A stretch of DNA of 64,000 bases. Origin: Rhodopseudomonas sp. AAP120. GTDB taxonomy: Bacteria; Pseudomonadota; Alphaproteobacteria; Rhizobiales; Xanthobacteraceae. Under the pieces are notes generated by a model, which saw only the letters and a list, made by a program, of their open reading frames with translations, had not been told where the DNA came from and made no database searches. The DNA lies in assembly GCF_001295845.1 (NCBI RefSeq), contig NZ_LJIC01000018.1, forward strand, positions 40,180-104,179, read 5' to 3'. Of this stretch, positions 25,549-34,383 are shown in pieces. The translations under genes were made by a program, and so were the position numbers. Every line of letters starts with the position of its first letter. The first letter of the stretch is position 1.

Positions 25549-26346
25549 TTAGGATTGATCCAGAACCTCCAGCGCCTGTTCCAGCAGCTTCTCGTTGGCC
25601 GCGGCGACGACGCGGCCGTCGGAGGTCGGGTCCAGCGGGCGGCCGGACCAGTCGCGGATGATGCCGCCAGCGCCTTCGACGACCGGGACCAGCGCCATGA
25701 AGTCGAACGACTTCAGCGAGGTTTCGACCACGATGTCGCAATAGCCGGAGGCAAGCAGACCGTATTGGTAGCAGTCGCCGCCGAAGCGGCGGAACATCGC
25801 CTTGCGGCTGAGCGTATCGTAGCGCTCCCAATCCTCCGGCGTGAAGAAGTCCGGCGACGATGTGTAGATCTGGGCGTCGGCGAGCTCCGAGATGGAGCTG
25901 ACATTGACCCGCAGACCGTTGAAGGTGGTGCCGGCGGCGGTGCCGTACCAGCGTTCGCCGAGCGCCGGCATGTCGATCATGCCGGCCACCACGCGGCCGT
26001 CTCGATCGTCGTTCAGCGCGATCAGCGTGCCGAACAAGGGCATGCCCGAGATGAAGCTCTTGGTGCCGTCGATCGGGTCGAGATACCAGGTGTATCGCTC
26101 GCCCGGCGTCGATCCCATTTCTTCGCCGAGAATGCCGTGATCCGGAAAGCGTGCCTCGATCCGCCGCCGCAGCTCGCGCTCGATACCCTGGTCGGCGATC
26201 GTCACCGGCGACAGATCGTCCTTGCGCTCGAAATCGATCCGGGTGCGGAAGTGATGCCGCGCGATGACGCCGGCGGCGTCGGCGAGTTCGTCGAAGAAAG
26301 GCGCAAGGTCGGCCTCGATCGAGGCCTGATCGGGCGTGGCGGCCAC
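25549..26346 (-). CDS. Inositol monophosphatase family phosphatase (histidinol-phosphatase-like)
   Basis: A 265-aa protein. I prefer the GTG at 26346 (GGAG 7 nt upstream) to a TTG ten codons earlier. The family motifs are intact: GEEMG near residue 70 (metal glutamate), WYLDPIDGTKSFISG near 85-100 and VEGAGGIIRDWSG near 210. Magnesium-dependent hydrolysis of a small phosphate ester such as inositol-, histidinol- or another metabolite phosphate is expected. Its place within the kinase/phospholyase region suggests a role in clearing phosphorylated intermediates, which is inference. It lies 45 bp downstream of the AraC gene. Confidence 0.8.
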   Translation of the reverse strand: MAATPDQASIEADLAPFFDELADAAGVIARHHFRTRIDFERKDDLSPVTIADQGIERELRRRIEARFPDHGILGEEMGSTPGERYTWYLDPIDGTKSFISGMPLFGTLIALNDDRDGRVVAGMIDMPALGERWYGTAAGTTFNGLRVNVSSISELADAQIYTSSPDFFTPEDWERYDTLSRKAMFRRFGGDCYQYGLLASGYCDIVVETSLKSFDFMALVPVVEGAGGIIRDWSGRPLDPTSDGRVVAAANEKLLEQALEVLDQS

Positions 26347-26391
26347 GGGACACTCCGGCAGGGCAGTTACAAACAAAGAGGCGGAGACGGA

Positions 26392-27348
26392 CTACGCCGT
26401 CTCCTGCAGCCGATCGGCTTCCCAATAGGTCGTGCCGAAACCGCGGGAGCCGGCGACCTTGCGATCACGCGCCGGCCGGGCGGCCGCGCCCGGATCGGCT
26501 CCGACCTGGCGCACGTCGCGCGGCGCGATACTGAAGTGCCGGCTGAAGCTGCGCGAGAAGTGGGAGACGTTCTTGAAGCCGACCTCGTAGGCGACTTCGG
26601 CGACGGTGCGATGGCCCTTGGGATCGGCGACGAGGAGTTCATACGCGCGTTGCAGGCGCTTGACCTGAACGAACTGCCCGACGGTCGTCTCGTCGTCGTT
26701 GAACAGGCTGTACAGATAGCTCATCGAGATCCGGCTGCTCTCGGCGATCTTGCGCGGCGACAGATTCTGGTCGCCGAGATGCTTTTCGATGAAATCGAAG
26801 ATGCGGCGGCGGAGCTGGTAGCGCGTGTTGCGCACGTCGATCGCGGCGCCGCGATCTTCGGCGCCGAGCGTCAGCGCCACGAAGCTGACGATCTCGGTGG
26901 CGAGCGCCTGCGGATTCGGCGGCGCGCGGTCGGCGAACAGTTCGGCGATGCCCTTGACCAGGTCGACGAGCAGGCAGGTCATGCGTTCGTTGGCGCAGAA
27001 GCGGCCGCCGATGTGATCCTCGACCGAGACCAGCCGGCCGCGCAGCTCCGTCGCCGGAATATGCAGCATCAGCAGCCGCAGGCCGGCGGCGGCCGACAGC
27101 GCGGTGGAGCCGCGCTGGCCGAGCAGCACATATTCGCCGGCGCGGACGATCTTGGTCTCGCCGCACTGCGTCAGCGTCATGCAGCCGGAAATCGGGATCG
27201 CCAGGATGTAGCAGGCGTCGCGCTCGACGTCGGCGGTGTCGCTTTTCCACACATAGGCCTGGTCGGCGGCGACGCTGTCGATCCGCAGGCGTCCGATGTG
27301 GATCTGCCGCGTCGTCGTCGGGCTGCTTCTGGTCATGGTGTCATGCAT
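26392..27348 (-). CDS. AraC family transcriptional regulator
   Basis: A 318-aa protein from ATG 27348 (GAAAGGG upstream). The N-terminal 190 residues form a cupin-like sensor domain of the AraC-binding-like type (as in FeaR, the phenylethylamine regulator). The C-terminal 100 residues hold two helix-turn-helix units: LSPRKIAESSRISMSYLYSLF near 220 and TVAEVAYEVGFKNVSHFSRSF near 275. It follows the DeoR gene by 47 bp on the same strand, so the two regulators may be co-expressed and control the amino-alcohol genes nearby. Confidence 0.85.
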   Translation of the reverse strand: MHDTMTRSSPTTTRQIHIGRLRIDSVAADQAYVWKSDTADVERDACYILAIPISGCMTLTQCGETKIVRAGEYVLLGQRGSTALSAAAGLRLLMLHIPATELRGRLVSVEDHIGGRFCANERMTCLLVDLVKGIAELFADRAPPNPQALATEIVSFVALTLGAEDRGAAIDVRNTRYQLRRRIFDFIEKHLGDQNLSPRKIAESSRISMSYLYSLFNDDETTVGQFVQVKRLQRAYELLVADPKGHRTVAEVAYEVGFKNVSHFSRSFSRHFSIAPRDVRQVGADPGAAARPARDRKVAGSRGFGTTYWEADRLQETA

Positions 27349-27395
27349 GGCAATAACCCTTTCTGGCGGGGCGGACGAAGAGGAGGTTCGCGAGG

Positions 27396-28232
27396 TCAGC
27401 ATGGGGCGACGATGAGTTCGGTGCCGGCTTCACGCACGGCGGTGGCGAGCGCGCCTTCGGGCGCGCGGTCGGTGACGAAGCGGTCGATTTCGCTCCACTG
27501 TGCGAACACCGTGAGGGCGCGCTGCTCGAATTTGCTGTGATCGGCGACGATGATGGCTTCGGCCGCGCGCTTGACCATCGCGCCATACACCGCGCCGGCT
27601 TCCTCGTCGGCATCATTGATGCCGCGCGCGCCGACGCCGGTGGCGCCGACGATGGCGCGGTTAGCCTCGTAGCTGTTGATGCTGGCGATCGTCTGGGTGC
27701 CGAATACGTAGCCCTCGGTGGCGTGATAACGGCCGGGGCAGCACAGGATGCGGATCGAGGCGTTGGTGGCGAGCGCGCCGGCGATCGCGAAATCGTTGAC
27801 GATCACGGTGATGTCCCGCGCCGTCGCGGCGAGGCGGCGGGCGACGTGAAAGGTCGTGGCGCCGGCGCCGAGCATCAGCACCTCGTTGGGCTGGATCAGG
27901 TCGCCGATCGCGGCCGCAATGGCTTCGCGCTCGGCGATCAGCAGCCGCTTGCGATCGACCAGCGACGGCTCGAGCGCGAACGGCCGCGATGCGCCGCCAT
28001 AGGTGCGGTTAATCAGCTTCTGCTCCTGCAGCTCCATCAGGTCGCGCCGGATCGTTTCGGTCGAGACCCCCAGCACCGCGGCGAGTTCGGAGGCGCGCAG
28101 TGTCGGCGCGGCGGTGAGCTGCGAGATGATGTGCTGATGGCGCGCCGTCTTCGACAGCCGGTCCCCGTCGGCGCGCCGCGCCTTCCGGCCGGCGAGCTGT
28201 TCGACGTCTGCTGTGACGGGGATGCTGACCAT
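27396..28232 (-). CDS. DeoR family transcriptional regulator
   Basis: A 278-aa repressor-type protein from ATG 28232 (GAGGG close upstream; a GTG ten codons earlier has no ribosome site). The helix-turn-helix RASELAAVLGVSTETIRRDL lies near residues 47-66, followed by the family hallmark RTYGGA near 80. The rest is the sugar-isomerase-like effector domain that senses a phosphorylated metabolite, including MLGAGATTFHVARRL near 125. It diverges from the phospholyase-like gene; a CCACA-N7-TGTGG palindrome between them is a candidate operator. Confidence 0.9.
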   Translation of the reverse strand: MVSIPVTADVEQLAGRKARRADGDRLSKTARHQHIISQLTAAPTLRASELAAVLGVSTETIRRDLMELQEQKLINRTYGGASRPFALEPSLVDRKRLLIAEREAIAAAIGDLIQPNEVLMLGAGATTFHVARRLAATARDITVIVNDFAIAGALATNASIRILCCPGRYHATEGYVFGTQTIASINSYEANRAIVGATGVGARGINDADEEAGAVYGAMVKRAAEAIIVADHSKFEQRALTVFAQWSEIDRFVTDRAPEGALATAVREAGTELIVAPC

Positions 28233-28587
28233 GCGCCCTCGATGAACCGGCTTGCGTCTCACGGTGAGAGGACGTGGCCCGGTTGGTAGTGTGTAGCTTC
28301 GGGCCGATCGAGTTGTGAGTCCACACTAATAATGTGGCAGGTCCCCCATATGTTGGGCGTCTTTCTGCGTAAATAGTAGGCTGGTGGCGATCGTGATACG
28401 CCGACGACGCGCTGTGCATCTGCCCAATCAGCTGCAGGTTGTGTGAACCAGACGGAGCAGCGCCTGTTGTTCTGCAATGCCGTTGCCGCGGTTGTGCCGT
28501 GGTTGTGGGAGCTTCCACCTTGGCTCACAGTGCCCGCACAAGATGTGTTGCGATGCACAGCTCGGCGAGATCAGCAAGGGAGAGAAC
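28233..28587. promoter_or_regulatory. Divergent control region between the DeoR gene and the phospholyase-like gene
   Basis: 355 bp without a supported gene. Its AT-richer centre (about 28320-28380) holds the palindrome CCACACTAATAATGTGG and, 8 bp further on, the imperfect palindrome CCCATATGTTGGG (28345-28357). Confidence 0.55.
28321..28337. promoter_or_regulatory. Candidate operator CCACA-N7-TGTGG
   Basis: A perfect 5-bp inverted repeat around an AT-rich spacer in the divergent promoter region beside a DeoR-type gene. Which regulator binds is unknown. Confidence 0.4.
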
Positions 28588-29928
28588 GTGGCGCGCGACA
28601 AGGAAATTCTGGCGCTCAACGCGTTCGATCCGAATGCGGCCGGGTCCGCCGATCCGGAGCTGCGCGCTGCATTGCAGCGACGGATGCGGTCGTTCGGCTC
28701 CGGCTCGGTGCTGTTCTATCAGGAGCCGATCCGGATGGTCCGCGCCGAAGGCGTGTGGATGCACGACGCCGACGGCCGCCGCTATCTCGACGTCTATAAT
28801 AACGTGCCGTCCGTCGGGCACTCGCATCCGGCGGTCGTTGCGGCAATCAGCCGGCAGGCCGGCCAGCTCAACACCCACACCCGCTATCTGAACGACGTGG
28901 TCGACGAATACGCCGAGCGGCTGCTCGCGACGTTTCCGGATCCGATCAGTCAGCTGGTGCTGACCTGCACCGGCAGCGAGGCCAACGATCTGGCGCTGCG
29001 CATCGCCAATGCGGCGACCGGCGGGCGCGGCATCATCGTCACCGAGAGCGCGTATCACGGCAACACTGCGGCGGTCAGCGACGTGTCGCCGTCGTCGTGG
29101 CCGGGGCGGGAGCCGCCCGCGCATGTTCGCGTGGTGCCGGCGCCGGAAACATTCCGCACTCCGGGCGACGACATCGGCGCTCGCTTCGCGCAGAGCATCG
29201 AAGCGGCGATCGCCGATTTGCAGCGCGACGGCATCCCGTTTGCGGGTCTGCTAGTCGATACGATCTTTTCCAGTGATGGCGTCTATGCTGATCCGGCCGG
29301 GTTCCTTGCGCCAGCGGTGGAACTCGCGCATGCGCAGGGCGGCGTGTTCATCGCCGACGAAGTCCAGCCCGGCTTCGGCCGCACCGGATCGGCGTTCTGG
29401 GGCTTTGCGCGGCACGGCGTGGTGCCGGATATCGTCACCATGGGCAAGCCGATGGGCAACGGCTTTCCGATGGGCGGCGTGGCCACGCGGCCTGAACTGA
29501 TCGATCGCTTCACGGCCGGGACCAAGTACTTCAACACGTTCGGCGGCAATCCGGTGGCGGCCGCCGCCGGGCTCGCGGTGCTTGACGTGATCCGCGACGA
29601 GGGTCTGATGGACAATGCCAGCCGGGTCGGCGGCTATCTGATGGACGGCCTGCGCGAGATCGGCAATCGCCACATCCAGATCGGCGACGTGCGCGGCAGC
29701 GGGCTGTTTGTCGGCCTCGAACTGGTGCGCGACCGCGAGACCAAGGCGCCGGCGCCGGAGATCGCCACGCATGTGATCAACGGGCTGCGTGAGCACGGCA
29801 TTCTGATCGGCGCCGCGGGGCCGTTCGGCAGCACGCTGAAGATCCGCCCGCCGCTTTGCTTCACCCGCGAACACGCCGATATCGTCGTGTCGGCCTGTGA
29901 CGAGGTGCTGAAGACGCTGCCGATCTAG
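28588..29928 (+). CDS. Class-III aminotransferase-fold PLP enzyme, ethanolamine-phosphate / phosphohydroxylysine phospholyase-like
   Basis: A 446-aa protein from GTG 28588 with AGGGAGAG 5 nt upstream; an ATG further upstream leads into a Cys-rich non-homologous stretch. The N-terminus LFYQEPIRMVRAEGVWM, then YLDVYNNVPSVGHSHP near residue 70, GSEANDLALR near 135, GGVFIADEVQPGFGRTG near 255 and VTMGKPMGNGFP near 285 (PLP lysine), with YFNTFGGNPV near 315, follow the eukaryotic ETNPPL/PHYKPL subfamily closely. Those enzymes eliminate phosphate and ammonia from phosphoethanolamine or phosphohydroxylysine rather than transaminate. Two kinases of the matching fold lie upstream, supporting a kinase plus phospholyase pathway. 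Confidence 0.8.
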   Translation: MARDKEILALNAFDPNAAGSADPELRAALQRRMRSFGSGSVLFYQEPIRMVRAEGVWMHDADGRRYLDVYNNVPSVGHSHPAVVAAISRQAGQLNTHTRYLNDVVDEYAERLLATFPDPISQLVLTCTGSEANDLALRIANAATGGRGIIVTESAYHGNTAAVSDVSPSSWPGREPPAHVRVVPAPETFRTPGDDIGARFAQSIEAAIADLQRDGIPFAGLLVDTIFSSDGVYADPAGFLAPAVELAHAQGGVFIADEVQPGFGRTGSAFWGFARHGVVPDIVTMGKPMGNGFPMGGVATRPELIDRFTAGTKYFNTFGGNPVAAAAGLAVLDVIRDEGLMDNASRVGGYLMDGLREIGNRHIQIGDVRGSGLFVGLELVRDRETKAPAPEIATHVINGLREHGILIGAAGPFGSTLKIRPPLCFTREHADIVVSACDEVLKTLPI

Positions 29929-29945
29929 TCAGATCCCGTCGATCG

Positions 29946-30650
29946 TCACGCGCCGACGCAGAGCGCCGCGAGCGACATCGCTGGCTCGATCATGCTGGCG
30001 GCACCGAGCGCGACCAGCGTGGCGCCGAGCGCGCTGCGAAAGCCACGCCGTGAGACACGGGCGCTCGCCAGTGTCGTCACGCCGAAGGCTGCTGCGGCGA
30101 CGGCAGGAATGGTCGCGAGGCCAAAACCCGCCATGAACTCCGCACCCGCCAAGGTCGATCCGCTCAGCATTGCATTCAGCAACGCCGCGTAGACCATGCC
30201 GCACGGCGCGAAGCCCCAGGCCATGCCGAGCGCGAGGGAGGACGGCAGCGGAAGCCGCCGCGACGAGCGCGTCCGTATCGAGGACGCCGCCGCGAGGACG
30301 CGATCGATCACCCGGAATCCGGGGACGAGGCCGGCGACAGACAATCCGGTCCACGCTAACGCACAGGCTGCTGCGATCCGCATCGCCGGCTGGACCCCTG
30401 CGAGCGCCACCAGCCCACCGAACGCCGCGCCGCCGGCGCCGACGGCCGCGCCGAACAGCGTGTAGCTGAGCGCGCGGCCGAGCTGGATCCGCAGCAGCGT
30501 CGCGGCCCGGCCGGACGCGGTCACATCCGGTGACGAGGTCGCCAGCAGTAGCGATGACGCGATGCCGCCACACAGCCCGGCGCAATGCAGGCTGCCGGCC
30601 AGGCCAAGCACCGCGCCGCCGATAAAATGTAGTCCGCTGGTCATCATCAT
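29946..30650 (-). CDS. TauE/SafE-like membrane protein (COG2836 type)
   Basis: A 234-aa protein with about six membrane helices. The N-terminal GLAGSLHCAGLCGGIA and the mid-protein WGFAPCGMVYAALL near residue 150 are the paired cysteine-containing motifs of the sulfite-exporter TauE/SafE branch related to DsbD/CcdA. Members occur beside copper-oxidase or cytochrome-assembly genes and may move a reductant or metal ligand across the membrane. The neighbour on the other side is a copper amine oxidase, so a role in copper or thiol handling is possible but unproven. It converges on the phospholyase gene with a 17-bp gap. Confidence 0.75.
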   Translation of the reverse strand: MMMTSGLHFIGGAVLGLAGSLHCAGLCGGIASSLLLATSSPDVTASGRAATLLRIQLGRALSYTLFGAAVGAGGAAFGGLVALAGVQPAMRIAAACALAWTGLSVAGLVPGFRVIDRVLAAASSIRTRSSRRLPLPSSLALGMAWGFAPCGMVYAALLNAMLSGSTLAGAEFMAGFGLATIPAVAAAAFGVTTLASARVSRRGFRSALGATLVALGAASMIEPAMSLAALCVGA

Positions 30651-30688
30651 TCGCTCACCGCGCTCGATCTGCGCCGACGTCTCCCCCC

Positions 30689-30803
30689 ATCATTGCGAGC
30701 ACCCGGATCGGCGCTCCGCGCCGTCCGAGTGCAGGCTCCGCGAAGCAATCCAGCGCCATAAATTGTGCTGGATTGCTTCGTCGCTGCGCTCCTCGCAATG
30801 ACG
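30689..30803. repeat. Dispersed palindromic repeat, copy 4
   Basis: ATCATTGCGAGCACCCGGAT with an extra paired module, inner arms AGCAATCCAG and GGATTGCTTCG, closing with CTCGCAATGACG. It lies between two leftward genes, just upstream of the TauE-like gene. Confidence 0.9.
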
Positions 30804-30830
30804 GAGGGGCGCATCACTGCTACACCCCTC

Positions 30831-32786
30831 TCACGCCTTCGTCGCGTTGGCGCAGCAGCTGGCGGCGTTCACTTCGGGCGGCAGGTCGATACACGGGTTG
30901 CCGTCGAAGAAGCCGTGCGGCACCAGCTTGAAGCCGGTGGAGATGCAGGGCTGCACCGGGAAGTCTTCCAGCCGCACCGGATGGTGCAAGCCGAACACGT
31001 GCCACAGCACGATGTCGGTGTTCTGGATAGGCCGGTCCTGCTTGATGAAGGCGGGCAGGCCGCCGCTGCCGTCCGAGTGGTTCATATAGTCGCCGGCGGG
31101 AAAACGCTCCTCGGGATCGAACGCCGTCACCCAGACGTGGTTCTGGGTGAAGGCCGCACGCGTGCCGGACGGCGAAGACGCACCGACGAACGGCGTGACG
31201 CAGTTCATCGCGTCGAGCTTGTAGCCGACCGGCGTGCCGGCGTAGTTGAGCTTGTTGGGATTGACCACCTTCCAATAGCGATGCGACGCAGCATCGGCGC
31301 GGCGCGCCGCCTGGTTCTCGGTGGCGAGCACGGTTTCGGCTTCGTAGAAGGCGTTGCCGTAAGGATTCGCCGGGCCGGCCGGCTCCGCATAGGTGTTGCA
31401 TTCGACGACGCTGTTCTGCTCGCCGTCCACCGCCATGTCGAGGCGGGCGCAGAAGATGTGCTGATGGATGTGGCCGACCACGCCGGGCAACACCTCGCGG
31501 GCGTATTTGCCCGGCTTGCCCGGAATGCAGGCCGCGGTGTTGATGATGCCGGTCGCCTTCATCTCGAATTCGATCGCGCCGTCGATGTGGAAGTACCAAT
31601 ACAGCGCGTATTCGTAGTTGCCGACCGTGCAGATCGTCGACACCACCAGCTTGCGGGCGCGCCGCACTTCGGCGCGGTCGGTGCGGAAGTCCCAGTGCTT
31701 CCACAACAGGCCGGAATCCTCCTCGTGGATGCAGATCGCCTTCTCGATCGTCAGCACCTCGCCGTTCATGGTGTTGAGATGAACGTCGAGATATTCGATC
31801 GCGCCGAGGCAGTCGCAGCCGAGGCTGAGCGAATTGGCGAGCTTGCCGATCCCGTATTCGCCGACGTCGAACACGTTCTTACGGAAATGGCCGTTGTCCG
31901 GGCTGCCATAGGGCACGACCATCTCGACCAGCGAGGCGCGATGCGCCACCGAGCGGCCGTCATACTTGATGTCGTGCAGCGTCAGCGCCTCGCGGGCGTT
32001 GAAGCCGACCACCAACGACCATTTGTCCCAGCTGAGGTGCCGCCCCTCGATCTTGAAGCTGACGCCCTCGGGCTGCGTCACGTTGATCGGCTTCAGCGGC
32101 GCGCGCGGCTTTTCGATGAATTGCCGCTCGTAGTTGGCCTCGATGGTCGGGATCGGGATCACGCCGTAGTCGTCGACCCGGATCACCTCCCAGGTCTTCA
32201 GGTCGATCACCGCATTGAGGCCTTCGATCGGATGCGCGTAGAAGTTCTCGTTTTCGCGCAGCCGCTGCCAGGCGAAGACGTGGCACAGGTGCCGGCCTTC
32301 TTCGCCGGGGATCGAGAAGTTGCCGGCCGACCACGGATCGACGCAGACCGTGGTCATGTCGGTGATGCCGCGCCGGGCGCAGCCGGCGATGAAGTCGGGA
32401 TGAGCGCGGACATAGCCCTCGATGGCGAGGAACTGTTCGAGCTGGATCATCGGCCGCGCGGTCGGGAATTCCTTGCGCGACAGGATCTTGCCGCTGTCGA
32501 GCGAGACGAACAGCTGGGTTACGCCGAGGGCTTCGGTGCTGAACACGTTGACGCGGGCGCTGCGGGCGATCGGCATGCCGGGCTTGAACGCGCGGACCGC
32601 GCTCTTCTCGGGCTCGAGCAGTTCGATGGTCTCAAACCGCGTCGCCGCACCGTAGGGCGGGTCGGTGCGGACGATCGCGGCGGCGCGGGTGATCTCGTCC
32701 GGCGTGAGCGGCTGCAGCGGATGCAGCACGGAGGAGGTCGGCGCGGCGGCGGTGTGACAGCAGCTGAGGTCTTCCGCGAGGCTCAT
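30831..32786 (-). CDS. Copper-containing primary amine oxidase
   Basis: A 651-aa protein from ATG 32786 (GGGAAG upstream). The cofactor motif TVGNYEY places the topaquinone precursor at Tyr391. The catalytic-base region is FDVGEYGIG (Asp307), and the copper pair is H441/H443 in HIHQHIFCARLD, with the third histidine in the FGLHHPV block near 600. It oxidises primary amines to aldehyde, ammonia and hydrogen peroxide. No signal peptide is visible, so it is likely cytoplasmic, as in Arthrobacter-type enzymes. A divergent AraC regulator sits upstream. Methylamine, tyramine or phenylethylamine are all possible substrates. Confidence 0.92.
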   Translation of the reverse strand: MSLAEDLSCCHTAAAPTSSVLHPLQPLTPDEITRAAAIVRTDPPYGAATRFETIELLEPEKSAVRAFKPGMPIARSARVNVFSTEALGVTQLFVSLDSGKILSRKEFPTARPMIQLEQFLAIEGYVRAHPDFIAGCARRGITDMTTVCVDPWSAGNFSIPGEEGRHLCHVFAWQRLRENENFYAHPIEGLNAVIDLKTWEVIRVDDYGVIPIPTIEANYERQFIEKPRAPLKPINVTQPEGVSFKIEGRHLSWDKWSLVVGFNAREALTLHDIKYDGRSVAHRASLVEMVVPYGSPDNGHFRKNVFDVGEYGIGKLANSLSLGCDCLGAIEYLDVHLNTMNGEVLTIEKAICIHEEDSGLLWKHWDFRTDRAEVRRARKLVVSTICTVGNYEYALYWYFHIDGAIEFEMKATGIINTAACIPGKPGKYAREVLPGVVGHIHQHIFCARLDMAVDGEQNSVVECNTYAEPAGPANPYGNAFYEAETVLATENQAARRADAASHRYWKVVNPNKLNYAGTPVGYKLDAMNCVTPFVGASSPSGTRAAFTQNHVWVTAFDPEERFPAGDYMNHSDGSGGLPAFIKQDRPIQNTDIVLWHVFGLHHPVRLEDFPVQPCISTGFKLVPHGFFDGNPCIDLPPEVNAASCCANATKA

Positions 32787-33111
32787 GGTGTTGCTTCCCT
32801 TGATTGTTGTGGCTGCGCGTCGAGCACGCTGTTCGCCGCCATGCTGCATCGCCCGGTGGGAGGCAGGATTGACACTAGCCGCCAATCTCGGCGACGCTGG
32901 GCAGCTATCACGCGAGCGCGTAGTGGCGAGCTAAGCGTGAGACGAAACTCCGGATGATTGCTGCGCCGCCGAAGCCGGCGATGTTCTGTGCTTCTTGTTT
33001 GTCGTGCTTCTGGGCTCGGCGTGTGCTTCGCGACGTGACGCGGGCGATCTGGATCGGCGTTGGCGTCGTTCTTGCTTAGTGATCCTTCGTCTTCCTCTGG
33101 AGTCGTCGGAG
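32787..33111. promoter_or_regulatory. Divergent region between the amine oxidase and AraC genes
   Basis: 325 bp without a supported gene. A consensus -35 hexamer TTGACA lies at 32869-32874 on the plus strand, but no clear -10 was identified at normal spacing. Nothing else was recognised. Confidence 0.4.
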
Positions 33112-34149
33112 ATGTCTTCATCGGGAACCATCACGGCGGGTGCCGTGCAGGAATTACTATCCGCGCTGGTCCGGCTTCGCCCGGAATCCGCCGGAATCAA
33201 TGCCCGTGCGGGCATTTCGCGGGCGAAGCTCGACGATTCCGCCGAGATGCTGCCGCTGGCTGCGTTCACCTCGATGCTCGAGGCGGCTGCGCATGAAAGC
33301 GGCAACCGCACGCTCGGCCTGGAACTCGGCAAGGATTTTCGCCTCGCTGCCCTCGGGCCGATCAGTGATTTGGTGCACAGCGCGCAAACCGTCGGCGACG
33401 CGCTGGAGGGCTTCAGCCGCTTCTTCGCCTGCGTGCAGACGAATACGCACACAACTCTGTCGGTGAGTAACGGCGTGGCGCGGTTGGCTTATGCAATCCA
33501 GGACCCGGCGATCCGGTTTCGCGAACAGGATGCCGGTTTCTCGCTCGCGATCGAGCACTCGATGTTGCGCGGCCTGCTCGGCCGGGCCTGGCGTCCGATC
33601 GGCGTCGACTTCGAGCATGCCGCCGGCGACGATCTGCCGTTCTATCAGCAACATTTCGATTGCCCGCTGCGGTTCGGCCGGCGCGACAATGCGCTGCTGT
33701 TCCCCGCGCGGCTGCTGGATGCGCCCGTGCCGTGGGCGGACCGCAACCGCCACGCCCGGCTGCGCGTCGATCTCGCCGAGGCGATGCGGCGACGTGAGAA
33801 CCTCCTCGACCTGGTGCGCGGCGTCGAGGCGTGGATCGCGGCCTCGCTGTGCCGCTCGGGCACGACCGATATCGAGGTCGCGGCCGGCGATTTTGGCATG
33901 AGTACGCGCTCGTTCCAGCGCAAGCTCGCCGATCACGGCGCCAACTATCTGGACATCCGCAACCGCGTCCGCGCGGATATCGCCCGCTGCATGCTGATCG
34001 AGACCCGCACGCCGGTGACCTCGATCGCGCTGCAACTCGGCTACAGCGAGACCAGCGCGTTCTCGCGTGGTTTCAAGAGCCAGGTCGGCGAAACGCCGGT
34101 CGAATTCCGAAAGCGAAGGCGCGGCGTGGAAGCGGCGGCGGCAGCGTAG
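33112..34149 (+). CDS. AraC family transcriptional regulator (arabinose-binding-type N-domain)
   Basis: A 345-aa protein from ATG 33112 (GGAG 9 nt upstream). Residues about 20-210 match the long helical sensor domain of the OruR/ArgR-like AraC group. The C-terminal DNA-binding part contains EVAAGDFGMSTRSFQRKLAD near 258 and VTSIALQLGYSETSAFSRGF near 305. Its position opposite the amine oxidase gene makes it the likely activator of that gene in response to an amine. It ends about 55 bp before a dispersed repeat. Confidence 0.85.
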   Translation: MSSSGTITAGAVQELLSALVRLRPESAGINARAGISRAKLDDSAEMLPLAAFTSMLEAAAHESGNRTLGLELGKDFRLAALGPISDLVHSAQTVGDALEGFSRFFACVQTNTHTTLSVSNGVARLAYAIQDPAIRFREQDAGFSLAIEHSMLRGLLGRAWRPIGVDFEHAAGDDLPFYQQHFDCPLRFGRRDNALLFPARLLDAPVPWADRNRHARLRVDLAEAMRRRENLLDLVRGVEAWIAASLCRSGTTDIEVAAGDFGMSTRSFQRKLADHGANYLDIRNRVRADIARCMLIETRTPVTSIALQLGYSETSAFSRGFKSQVGETPVEFRKRRRGVEAAAAA

Positions 34150-34205
34150 CAGCCGAACCAGGCACGAACGCAAACCGGGGGGATTCGGGTCGTTTAACAA
34201 GCACG

Positions 34206-34311
34206 ACCTCATGGTGAGGAGGCGCGTAGCGCCGTCTCGAACCATGTGCCGCGGGCGCCTTGTGGCCCATCCTTCGAGACGCCCGGCTCCGCCGGGCCCC
34301 AGGATGAGGAG
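34206..34311. repeat. Dispersed repeat of a different family
   Basis: CCTCATGGTGAGGAGGCGCG at the left and CATCCTTCGAGACGCCCGGC with CCAGGATGAGGA at the right form nested inverted segments (CCTCATGGTGAGG; GGCTCCGCCGGGCC). It does not share the arms of the six-copy family. It lies between the convergent AraC and glutamine-synthetase-type genes. Confidence 0.7.
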
Positions 34312-34383
34312 CAGTGCCTTCGGGAGGCCGCATCGCTTCAGTCGGCCGAGTGAAGCCGAAGTGATGTGGATGGATGTGGATCG

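Noticed and set aside
28588..29928. Plain acetylornithine or omega-amino acid transaminase
   Set aside because: The block order and wording around YLDVYNNVPSVGHSHP and YFNTFGGNPV match phospholyases more closely than ArgD or GabT.
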